This document shows, piece by piece, positions 25,523 to 32,889 of a stretch of 64,000 nt of DNA. The first letter of the stretch is position 1. Each line of letters starts with the position of its first letter. The translations under genes and the position numbers were made by a program. This stretch comes from Micrococcaceae bacterium RIT 802. GTDB lineage: Bacteria > Actinomycetota > Actinomycetes > Actinomycetales > Micrococcaceae. The notes beneath the pieces are model-generated. The model did not search any database, was not told the DNA's origin, and saw only the letters and a list, made by a program, of their open reading frames with translations. The stretch lies in contig JAFEMX010000002.1 of assembly GCA_016892645.1 (NCBI GenBank), forward strand, positions 1 through 64,000, written 5' to 3'.

Positions 25523-26986
25523 TCAGGCGTCGACGCGGGCCCGGCGTTCCTCGTGCTCGCGGGCGACCTTTGCGTTGTGCTCGGCGCGGATGCGGGCGTG
25601 CAGCGGGTTGCGGCGGATCACCAGGTAGCCGATGGCCAGGGCCACGAACCAGACCGGGGTGAACAGCAGCGCCTGCAGGGTGTCGGGCTGGGTCGTCAGG
25701 GCCCAGAGGATGAACACGAAGAACGCCATCACCACGTAGGGCATGAACGTGCCACCGGGCATCTTGAAGGTGCTCGCCTCGTGCAGGTGCGGGCGACGGC
25801 GCCGGTAGACGATGTAGCTGAGCAGGATGATCGTCCAGACGAACATGAAGCACAGGGCCGAGATCGTGGTGACCAGGGTGAACGCCTCGGCGACCGAGCC
25901 CTCCGCATACAACAGCACGACGCCGGCGAGCAGGAAGATGCAGGAGAACAACAGGGCGTTGCGCGGAACCTTGCGGCTGGACAACCGGCCGAAGGCCTTC
26001 GGGGCGTCGCCCTCCTGGGAGAGACCGTAGACCATGCGCGAGGTCGAGTAGATGCCAGAGTTCGCGCTGGAGGTCGCCGACGTCAGCACGACGAAGTTCA
26101 CGACACCGGCAGCCCCGACCAGTCCGGCGAGGGCGAACATGCCCACGAAGGGGGACTCGTTGGCGGTGTAGCCGGTCCACGGACGGACGGCCATGAGGAT
26201 GATCAGGGCGCCCACGTAGAACAGCAGGATGCGGATGGGGATGGAGTTCACCGCGCGGGGCAGGTTCTTCTCCGGGTCCTTGGTCTCGGCCGCTGCGGTG
26301 CCGACGAGCTCGATGCCCACGAAGGCGAAGACGGCGATCTGGAAGCCCGCGACGAAGCCCATGAAACCGGTCGGGAACATGCCGCCGTGCTCCCACAAGT
26401 TGGAGAACGAGGCGCGGGCGCCGTCGGACTCGAAGCCCATGATGATCATGACGAGGCCGACGACGATGAGCGCCAGGATGGCCACGATTTTGATCAGCGC
26501 GAACCAGAACTCGGTCTCCCCGAACGCCCGCACGGTCGGCAGGTTCAGGCCGAGCAGGATCAGGATGCAGGCGATGGCCGGGATCCACAGCGGCAGCTGG
26601 GGCCACCAGAAGGCCACGTAGTGGGCGATGGCCACGACGTCGGCGATGCCGGTGACGACCCAGCAGAACCAGTAGGTCCAACCGGTGAAGAAGGAGGCCC
26701 AGGGGCCCAGGATGTCGCCGGCGAAGTCGCCGAAGTTCTTGTAGTCGGTGTTGCTCAGCAGCAGTTCGCCCATGGCCCGCATGACGAAGAAGAGCATGAA
26801 GCCGATGACCATGTACACGAAGATGACCGAGGGGCCCGCCGCGGAGATGGTCTTTCCCGAACCCATGAACAGGCCGGTGCCGATGGCCCCGCCGATCGCG
26901 ATGAGCTGGATGTGGCGGTTGGAGAGGGCGCGTTCGAGCTTCGGTTCGCCGGGGGCCGGCGTGCCGGCCTGGGTGTCTGTGGACAT
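25523..26986 (-). CDS. cycA: D-serine/D-alanine/glycine transporter (amino acid permease)
   Basis: A 487-residue, twelve-helix amino acid:proton symporter of the AAT/APC family. The N-terminal helix IQLIAIGGAIGTGLFMGSGK contains the family substrate-binding glycines. FTGWTYWFCWVVTGIADVVA is highly similar, from memory, to E. coli CycA, which carries D-Ser, D-Ala, Gly and D-cycloserine. AAGGAAG lies before the ATG at 26986; the upstream in-frame ATG at 27010 is less likely. It is divergent from a CitE-like lyase across a 200-bp region in which I find no clear operator. Confidence 0.9.
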   Translation of the reverse strand: MSTDTQAGTPAPGEPKLERALSNRHIQLIAIGGAIGTGLFMGSGKTISAAGPSVIFVYMVIGFMLFFVMRAMGELLLSNTDYKNFGDFAGDILGPWASFFTGWTYWFCWVVTGIADVVAIAHYVAFWWPQLPLWIPAIACILILLGLNLPTVRAFGETEFWFALIKIVAILALIVVGLVMIIMGFESDGARASFSNLWEHGGMFPTGFMGFVAGFQIAVFAFVGIELVGTAAAETKDPEKNLPRAVNSIPIRILLFYVGALIILMAVRPWTGYTANESPFVGMFALAGLVGAAGVVNFVVLTSATSSANSGIYSTSRMVYGLSQEGDAPKAFGRLSSRKVPRNALLFSCIFLLAGVVLLYAEGSVAEAFTLVTTISALCFMFVWTIILLSYIVYRRRRPHLHEASTFKMPGGTFMPYVVMAFFVFILWALTTQPDTLQALLFTPVWFVALAIGYLVIRRNPLHARIRAEHNAKVAREHEERRARVDA

Positions 26987-27186
26987 GGGGACTTCCTTGT
27001 TTTCGAACATGATGATGCCACCGGTGGGAGGGTGGGTGGGCTGTGATCAGCGATACACGGCAGGTTCACTGTAGCGGGAAGCGTGGCCGTCGTAACAACT
27101 GGGAATGGACCGCGGCGGGGCTGCCGCCGGTGTGACCGGCGTCCCGACGGTGGAACGCCGGGCTGCGGACTCGGTAATGTGGAGGC

Positions 27187-28032
27187 ATGTCCCTTCGCAA
27201 CCGCCGCGCCGCGTCCCTACCTGCCAAACTTTCACGCTCGTGGCTGCTGGTGAACGCCTCGAAACCCGAAGCGTACGCTCCGGCACTGGCCTCGGAAGCG
27301 GACTCGGTCATCTTCGACATGGAAGCCGCCGTGCCGGACTCCCAGAAGTCCGAGGCCCGCGACGCCGTCGTCGAGGCGCTGTCGACGGGGATGACGGCCT
27401 GGGTGCGGGTCAATGGCATCGAAACGGACTTCTGGGCCGATGACTTGGCGGCACTTTCCAAGGCGAAGGGCCTGCGTGGCGTCATGCTGGCCATGACCGA
27501 GAAACCCGAACAGGTGACCTATACGGCCATGCGCCTGCAGGCCGGCACCCCGGTGTTGGCCTTGATCGAATCGGCGGTCGGCATCGAAAACGCCACCGCG
27601 ATCGCCTCCGCACCCGGTACGTTCCGCCTGGCGTTCGGCACCAACGACTTCCGCAAGGACACCGGCGTCTCGGAGGACCCGATGGCGCTGGCCTACGCAC
27701 GGGGCAAGCTCGTTGTCGCTTCCCGTGTCGGCCAGCTTCCCGGTGCCATCGACGGCCCGGCCGCCGCGGCTGCCGCCTCCGAGGACGTGCACGCCGGCTG
27801 CCGGGTCACCGCATCGATGGGCATGACCGGAAAGCTGAGCCTTTCGCCGTCCCAGGTGGAGGACATCAACAACGGGTTGTCGCCCAGCAGCGATGAACTG
27901 TCCTGGGCCCACGAGTTGCTCGAGGCCCACGCGGCAGGCGCAGCTGTCGGTGACGGCTCCTACCTGCCGCGTCTGGCCCGCGCCCAGAAGATCGCCGATC
28001 TCGCCGACTCCTACGGGCTCTGGAACGCCTGA
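27187..28032 (+). CDS. HpcH/HpaI (CitE-like) CoA-ester lyase
   Basis: A 281-residue TIM-barrel lyase of the CitE-like branch, which cleaves or hydrolyses citramalyl-, malyl- or related CoA thioesters. Metal-binding and substrate residues lie in DSVIFDMEAAVPDSQKSEAR, VLALIESAVGIENA and FRLAFGTNDFRKDTG. The C-terminal segment is shorter than in classical citrate lyase beta subunits, as in stand-alone bacterial CitE-like proteins. GTGGAGG ends one base before the ATG, an unusually short spacing. No CoA-transferase or citrate lyase subunit is adjacent, so the physiological substrate is open. Confidence 0.9.
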   Translation: MSLRNRRAASLPAKLSRSWLLVNASKPEAYAPALASEADSVIFDMEAAVPDSQKSEARDAVVEALSTGMTAWVRVNGIETDFWADDLAALSKAKGLRGVMLAMTEKPEQVTYTAMRLQAGTPVLALIESAVGIENATAIASAPGTFRLAFGTNDFRKDTGVSEDPMALAYARGKLVVASRVGQLPGAIDGPAAAAAASEDVHAGCRVTASMGMTGKLSLSPSQVEDINNGLSPSSDELSWAHELLEAHAAGAAVGDGSYLPRLARAQKIADLADSYGLWNA

Positions 28033-28038
28033 TCCGGT

Positions 28039-28605
28039 TCAGTCGGTGCCCAGGCGTCGCCAGGCGATGACGCCTCCGGCACCGATGAGGATCAGCACGG
28101 CCACGCCGACGGGGATGACCCACGGAGGGAGGCCCGGCGCGGGGTCCGTGTGCTGTGCCGGAGCGGCGTCCGCCGCGGACGGCGTGGCCGCCCCCGGTTC
28201 CGCCCCGGTTTCGGTGGTGAAGGTGAAGGTCCCTTGGATGGGGTGCCCGTCGGAGGAGACGACACGCCATTGCACGGTATAGGTGCCGGCCGGCGTGCCC
28301 GGCTGGACCTTCTGGCCGACCACGCGGTTCGTGACCTTCGGGGCCCCCTGGGCCCAGTTGTTGCCGTCGGCGTCGACGACGCGGATCTCCGAGCCCATGG
28401 CAATGGGGATGTTGTCGTAGGTCAGGCCGATCTTCTGCGGCATTTCCTGGACGGTGGATCCCGTTGCCGGATCGGTGGATACGAGGGTGTCATGTGCGCT
28501 GGCCGCGCCGATCGGGACCAACAGGGCCAGCAGGACGGCGGCCAGCACGGCGCCGGCACGGGAGGTGGTGGGCCGGCGGAGCCGACCGGTGGTGTCCTGG
28601 TTCAT
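28039..28605 (-). CDS. CopC-domain copper-binding protein, membrane anchored
   Basis: A 188-residue exported protein. After a signal peptide ending ASA, the mature protein starts with His (HDTLVSTDPATGSTVQ), the N-terminal copper ligand of CopC proteins. The rest of the CopC beta-barrel follows, with WRVVSSDGHPIQGTFTF carrying another conserved His. A C-terminal transmembrane helix (IPVGVAVLILIGAGGVIAW) and short basic tail anchor it. It is the last gene of a minus-strand trio with YcnI and a polytopic membrane protein, a common actinobacterial copper acquisition or handling set. Confidence 0.9.
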   Translation of the reverse strand: MNQDTTGRLRRPTTSRAGAVLAAVLLALLVPIGAASAHDTLVSTDPATGSTVQEMPQKIGLTYDNIPIAMGSEIRVVDADGNNWAQGAPKVTNRVVGQKVQPGTPAGTYTVQWRVVSSDGHPIQGTFTFTTETGAEPGAATPSAADAAPAQHTDPAPGLPPWVIPVGVAVLILIGAGGVIAWRRLGTD

Positions 28606-28668
28606 GGGGTTCGCTTTCAGGAAGTGCCGGTGGCCCGCCGTGCTGGCGGGCCACCGGGACGTCGGAGA

Positions 28669-29403
28669 CTAGTTCTTGCGGGTTCCAAACGTCCTGACCA
28701 GGGCGAACGCGCCAACGAGCAGGCCGACCACGCCGATCCACAGTCCGGCCATGCCGACGCCGTTGTCCGTGGTGCCGGCGTCGGCGGGGGCAGCCGCAGC
28801 CGGTGACGAGGATGCCGCGGGCCCGCCGTGCGCGTCATCGGATGGCGCGGCCGTCGTGGTGAACGACGGGGCCGGGTGCTCCGGTTCCTGCCCGTCCTCG
28901 CCTGCCGGGTCGTCCCACTTCACCACCGAGCCGTCGGTGTAGTGCTGGGCGGCCGGCAGGACCACGTCGGTTCCCGCGGACGGCAAGGTACCCAGTGACA
29001 CCGTGAAGGTCTGGAACTCGTCCTGGCCGATCTGGTGTGTCTTGTCCGCGGTCCACGTGATCGAGGTCGCGGCTTCGGTGACCGTGGTCCCGTGGACGTC
29101 GACGGGCTGGTCGAGCTTGCCCTGTTGTACCTTCGCGGTCCATCCCTCAACCGGCTGGACGCTCACCGAGGTGAACGGGGTGTCCTCGGGCAGTGAGACC
29201 GTGAGCCGATCCGTTTTTGCGGTGTCCGATTCGTTGGGCACGCTGAACGTGGCGTGGGCGTAGGCTCCCTCGTTGGTCTTGTCCGGACTCACCGTCACGT
29301 GGGCCGAGGCCATGCCGGCTCCGAGCAGCATCATCCCGGCGGTGGCTGCAGCGGCAGCCGTGGCGGTGAGCAGGCGGTGGCGTGTGGGGGCGTTGTTCGT
29401 CAT
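28669..29403 (-). CDS. YcnI family (DUF1775) copper-associated protein
   Basis: A 244-residue exported protein. The signal peptide ends ASA and is followed by HVTVSPD, the mature N-terminal histidine being the copper-chelating residue of YcnI. The DUF1775 domain continues with AHATFSVPNESDTAKTDRL and GWTAKV, which includes the conserved tryptophan. A Pro/Ala linker leads to a C-terminal membrane helix. AAAGGAA precedes the ATG at 29403; earlier in-frame starts are not supported. It lies between the CopC gene and a polytopic membrane protein on the same strand. Confidence 0.9.
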   Translation of the reverse strand: MTNNAPTRHRLLTATAAAAATAGMMLLGAGMASAHVTVSPDKTNEGAYAHATFSVPNESDTAKTDRLTVSLPEDTPFTSVSVQPVEGWTAKVQQGKLDQPVDVHGTTVTEAATSITWTADKTHQIGQDEFQTFTVSLGTLPSAGTDVVLPAAQHYTDGSVVKWDDPAGEDGQEPEHPAPSFTTTAAPSDDAHGGPAASSSPAAAAPADAGTTDNGVGMAGLWIGVVGLLVGAFALVRTFGTRKN

Positions 29404-29511
29404 CAAATATCGTTCCTTTGCAGGGCCGCGCACGGTGCGGTCGCGGTGGGGTGGATCGGGTAGCCGGCCGATGGTTCCGACCGGTGATGAGGTCCCGGGC
29501 ACCCTCTTGCG

Positions 29512-30153
29512 TCAGGAGACGGCGGGTGCCGGGTGAAGGAACGACGGTGGCCCGCGGTGGCGTTCGGCGCGGGCGGGGCATCGGGGACGCAGCACCGGCA
29601 TCGCGTGAAGGGCCTGCAGGCGAGGCGCGGGCGCCTCGATGAGGCGGGGGCGGGGGAGGGATGCCAGCGGGCGCAGCCACGCCACCAGCAACCACAGGGC
29701 GTCTTCGCCGCGGGACAGGGCGAGCGCAGTGAGCACGATGGCCAGCAGGTGGGCCGCCAGCATGGGGAGGCCCCAGGCGGTGGCATGCAGGTCGGATATG
29801 GATCCGGACCCGTCGCCCGCCCCGCACGATGCCACCACCGTCTGGGCATGGTGGGCGTGTCCGGTGACGCCGTGGCCGGATCCTCCGGTGCACGTCCCGC
29901 TAGTGGCGAACCACGCGAACGCATGGTGCAGGGACCATTGGCCCAGCCCGAGGAGCGGAACCAGCGTGCGCATCCCCATCCGGCGACCTGCCAAAAGCAC
30001 GACCGGCACGTTGACGAGGGCGGCGAGCAGGACCAGGACGGGCAGGCCGGGTAGGGGTGCGCCGCCGAGGACGTGTGCACCGGCGGCGAGGGACAGCACG
30101 GTCGTGGTCACGGCGGCGGAACGCCACAGGCGCAGGGGGGCCGCGGTGCCCAT
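29512..30153 (-). CDS. polytopic membrane protein of the YcnI/CopC cluster
   Basis: A 213-residue protein with about five hydrophobic segments and a His-containing loop between them (GHGVTGHAHHAQTVV). The C-terminal cytoplasmic tail is rich in Arg and Pro. It resembles actinobacterial membrane proteins of unknown function found next to ycnI and copC; the histidine-rich loop fits metal handling. GAAAGGGG precedes the ATG. It is the first gene of the minus-strand trio. No defined domain is recognised. Confidence 0.75.
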   Translation of the reverse strand: MGTAAPLRLWRSAAVTTTVLSLAAGAHVLGGAPLPGLPVLVLLAALVNVPVVLLAGRRMGMRTLVPLLGLGQWSLHHAFAWFATSGTCTGGSGHGVTGHAHHAQTVVASCGAGDGSGSISDLHATAWGLPMLAAHLLAIVLTALALSRGEDALWLLVAWLRPLASLPRPRLIEAPAPRLQALHAMPVLRPRCPARAERHRGPPSFLHPAPAVS

Positions 30154-30255
30154 GGGATCCCCTTTCGCCGATTGGCTGCGGGTGCAGCCCCCACCAAATT
30201 ATCGAATGCCACTCCTGCGGAACGAATCGGGCCCGCCGGGTCTCGGCCGTCCGGG

Positions 30256-30720
30256 TCAGGCGTCGACGAGGATCCCGTCCTCGTCGCTGTGGAGCATGGC
30301 CCCGGGACGGAAGGTCACTCCACCGAAGTCGAGGACGACGTCGAGCTCCCCGGCACCGTCCTTGGCGGACTTGCGCGGGTTAGACCCCAACGCCTTCACG
30401 CCGAGATCGAGCCCGGCCATCTCGACGCGATCGCGGATGACGCCATGGATGACGACGCCGGCCCAGCCGTTGGCGACGGCAGCGGCGGCGATCATGTCCC
30501 CCATGAGGGCCGATTCGAGGGACCCGCCGCCGTCGACCACCAGCACGGCACCCTCGCCGGGGGAGTTGAGGACCTGCTTGACCAGCCCGTTGTCCCGGTG
30601 GCACCGGATGGTCCGGATCTGTCCGCGGAACCGCGGGCGGCCGCCGAGGTTCTGCAACTGCAGGGACACCGACTGCAGGCTTTCGTCGGCGTCGTAGAGG
30701 TCGCAGGTGGTGAAGTCCAT
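30256..30720 (-). CDS. rraA: RraA-family protein (4-hydroxy-4-methyl-2-oxoglutarate aldolase-like)
   Basis: A 154-residue RraA-fold protein. Landmarks are FTTCDLYDADESLQ at the N-terminus and the ligand-binding region LESALMGDMIAAAAV...NGWAGVVIHGVIRDRVEM, with the Arg-Asp pair shared by RNase E inhibitor RraA and class II HMG/CHA aldolases. In actinobacteria the aldolase or oxaloacetate decarboxylase activity is more plausible than RNase E control. It is divergent from a CynX-type MFS gene with a strong palindrome between them, and may belong to the same carboxylate pathway. Confidence 0.9.
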   Translation of the reverse strand: MDFTTCDLYDADESLQSVSLQLQNLGGRPRFRGQIRTIRCHRDNGLVKQVLNSPGEGAVLVVDGGGSLESALMGDMIAAAAVANGWAGVVIHGVIRDRVEMAGLDLGVKALGSNPRKSAKDGAGELDVVLDFGGVTFRPGAMLHSDEDGILVDA

Positions 30721-30764
30721 GGCACTAGCTTACGGCCGGAGATTGGTCACATAATGCGGAGCCT

Positions 30765-30788
30765 CAAACATCTGACGTCTAATGTTTG
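30765..30788. promoter_or_regulatory. 24-bp palindromic GntR operator before the CynX-type MFS gene
   Basis: CAAACAT at 30765-30771 and ATGTTTG at 30782-30788 are perfectly symmetric about a GACGTC core (30774-30779); 20 of 24 positions obey the dyad. It ends four bases before the MFS start codon, so bound protein would block a leaderless or short-leader transcript. The GntR gene that closes this operon is the natural candidate. Confidence 0.65.
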
Positions 30789-30792
30789 GTGT

Positions 30793-32091
30793 ATGCCCTT
30801 GCCGTCGCCTTCCCCCGTCACGCGCGTCGCCGTTTCCGGCACCGATCCGGTGGGCGCCCCGGGTCCGGCCCCGGCCCCGCGCACCCGCTTCGTGGTCGTG
30901 TTGGGGGTCATCGCCGTCGTGCTGGTGGGGTTGAACCTGCGTGCCGGCATCGCCAGCGCCGCGGCACTCTTCCACGACCTCCAGGCGGTCCTGGGATACG
31001 GCCCGCTCGTGGCCGCGGTGCTGCCGTCGATCCCGACGCTCACCTTCGCCTTCGCCGGTGCGGCCACCGCGTGGCTGGTGCGCCGGATCGGTGTGGAACG
31101 CACCATCCTGCTGGCACTGGTGATCCTCGCGGCCGGCCTGGCGGTGCGGGCGGTCCCCTCCGTGGGCATGCTGCTGGCGGGCACCGTCGCCGGCATGTGC
31201 GGCATCGCGCTGTGCAACGTCGCCATGCCCTCGTTCATCCGCGAGCACTACGCGCACCGGACCTCGTTGCTGACCGGAACCTACACGATCACCATGTCCG
31301 TCGGCGCGACGGCAGCCTCCGCCCTCGGGGTGCCGCTGGCCCTCCAGCTCGATTCCCCGACCCTGGGACTGGCCGCATGGTCCCTGCTGGCAGCGGTCTC
31401 GGCCCTGGTCTTCATCCCGCTGGCCCTGGGCGGCCGCCCGCGCGAACTCCCCGGAACGGCCACCCGGCTGTCTCCCCTGCAGGTCTTGCGCACGCGCAAG
31501 GGGCTGCTGATCACGGGCCTGTTCACCGTCCAGGCGCTGCTGGCCTATTCCCTGATCAGTTGGCTGCCGGTCATCTTGATCTCCCGCGGCATGGATCCGG
31601 CCTTCGCCGGTCTGCTGCTGGCCGGCATGCAACTGGTGACCGTCCCGTTCACGCTCATCCTGCTGCCCCTGTCGACCCGGCCCCGCGGGCTGCGCCGGGC
31701 GTTCATGCTGTGTTGCCTGACGGTCATGGCCGGACTGGCGGGCTTGGCGTTGCTTCCCGCCTCCCTGTCGATGTTGGCGGTCCTCTTCCTGGGATTGGGT
31801 ATCTCGGTCTTTCCCCTGGTCCTCGTGGTGATCAGTCGCAGCGGCAGGAATGCCGCGGAAACGACGGCGATTTCCACGGTCGCGCAATCGGTCGGCTACC
31901 TGGTGGCCACCATCGGCCCGTTCGGCATGGGGCTGCTCCACGGGCTGACCGGGGCCTGGGGCGTCCCGCTGTGGCTGTTGTTCGCCGTGGCCGTCGCCCA
32001 AATGGTGCTGTGCCTGGCCCTGACGACCGACGGGACGGCACGGCCGCGCCGCCGACCGGCACGGCAGCGGAAACGGCGGGCCGACGCATGA
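30793..32091 (+). CDS. CynX/NimT-family MFS transporter
   Basis: A 432-residue, twelve-helix major facilitator of the CynX/NimT branch. LVGLNLRAGIASAAALFHDL in the first helix and SFIREHYAHRTSLLTGTYT are typical. Family members include cyanate and 2-nitroimidazole transporters, but most substrates are unknown. A Pro/Ala-rich N-terminus and an Arg-rich C-terminus flank the membrane part. The ATG at 30793 lies four bases after a palindromic operator, leaving no room for a normal ribosome-binding site. The stop overlaps the GntR gene as ATGA, so transporter and regulator are coupled. Confidence 0.9.
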   Translation: MPLPSPSPVTRVAVSGTDPVGAPGPAPAPRTRFVVVLGVIAVVLVGLNLRAGIASAAALFHDLQAVLGYGPLVAAVLPSIPTLTFAFAGAATAWLVRRIGVERTILLALVILAAGLAVRAVPSVGMLLAGTVAGMCGIALCNVAMPSFIREHYAHRTSLLTGTYTITMSVGATAASALGVPLALQLDSPTLGLAAWSLLAAVSALVFIPLALGGRPRELPGTATRLSPLQVLRTRKGLLITGLFTVQALLAYSLISWLPVILISRGMDPAFAGLLLAGMQLVTVPFTLILLPLSTRPRGLRRAFMLCCLTVMAGLAGLALLPASLSMLAVLFLGLGISVFPLVLVVISRSGRNAAETTAISTVAQSVGYLVATIGPFGMGLLHGLTGAWGVPLWLLFAVAVAQMVLCLALTTDGTARPRRRPARQRKRRADA

Positions 32092-32765
32092 GCACGGTCA
32101 TCCGGACCCCCTTGGCGCAAGAGGTCACCGAAGCACTTCGTCGGGCCATCGCCAGCGGCGAATGGCAGATCGGGGAACGCATCCCCGCAGAACCGGCGCT
32201 GGTGGAACGGTTCTCGGTCTCCCGCGGGACCCTCCGGGAGGCCATCAAGGCCCTGGCGCACGCCGGCATGCTCGACGTGCGGCGCGGCGACGGGACCTAT
32301 GTGCGGACCCACAGCGAGATCCAGGGCGCCGTCCAACAGGCCTATGGCCGGCACACCGACGAAGACGTCCTGCAGGTGCGCTTCGCCCTGGACGCCCAGG
32401 CGGCGCGTCTGTCGGCCTCCGCCGCGGACGCCTCGGCGGTGCAGGGGCTGCGGGCCGTTCTGGCGGAACGCCGCCGCGCCTGGGACGCCCAGGACGTCGA
32501 GGCGTGGATCGCCGCCGACTGGGAGTTCCACCTCGCGGTCGCCCGGGCCTCGGGCAACGCCCTGCTGGTGGAGCTCTATGCCAGTTTCGGCGACGTCTTC
32601 CACGGCACGAAAATGGCCCAACGCCTTCACGCCGGGTTCGACGGCTGCCGGGCCGCCGGCCACGAAGAGGTCGTCGAGGCGATCGCCGCCGGTGACGCCG
32701 AAGCCGCCGCCCGCAGCACCACGGTGAACCTGACCTATTGCCTGTCGTTCGCCAACGGTTCCTGA
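32088..32765 (+). CDS. GntR-family regulator, FadR/FCD subfamily
   Basis: A 225-residue regulator. The winged helix (PALVERFSVSRGTLREAIKA, about residues 33-52, then LDVRRGDGTYV) is followed by an FCD domain with the metal-site motif ADWEFHLAVARASGN and a final histidine in GHEEVVEAI. It is translationally coupled to the upstream MFS gene. Autoregulation through the 24-bp palindrome is the simplest model, with a small carboxylate as inducer. Downstream dehydrogenase and FAH-family genes may be in the same regulon. Confidence 0.92.
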   Translation: MSTVIRTPLAQEVTEALRRAIASGEWQIGERIPAEPALVERFSVSRGTLREAIKALAHAGMLDVRRGDGTYVRTHSEIQGAVQQAYGRHTDEDVLQVRFALDAQAARLSASAADASAVQGLRAVLAERRRAWDAQDVEAWIAADWEFHLAVARASGNALLVELYASFGDVFHGTKMAQRLHAGFDGCRAAGHEEVVEAIAAGDAEAAARSTTVNLTYCLSFANGS

Positions 32766-32889
32766 GCCGGGATTGCCGGCTGCGCTCGGCAGCGCATGCG
32801 CTAACGGTTCCCCCATCCCCGGGCCGGTCCTAGGCTGGGCGCAGGGCGACCCGAGACCGCGTGGCTGGACGAGATGGTGGTGAGCGCAG

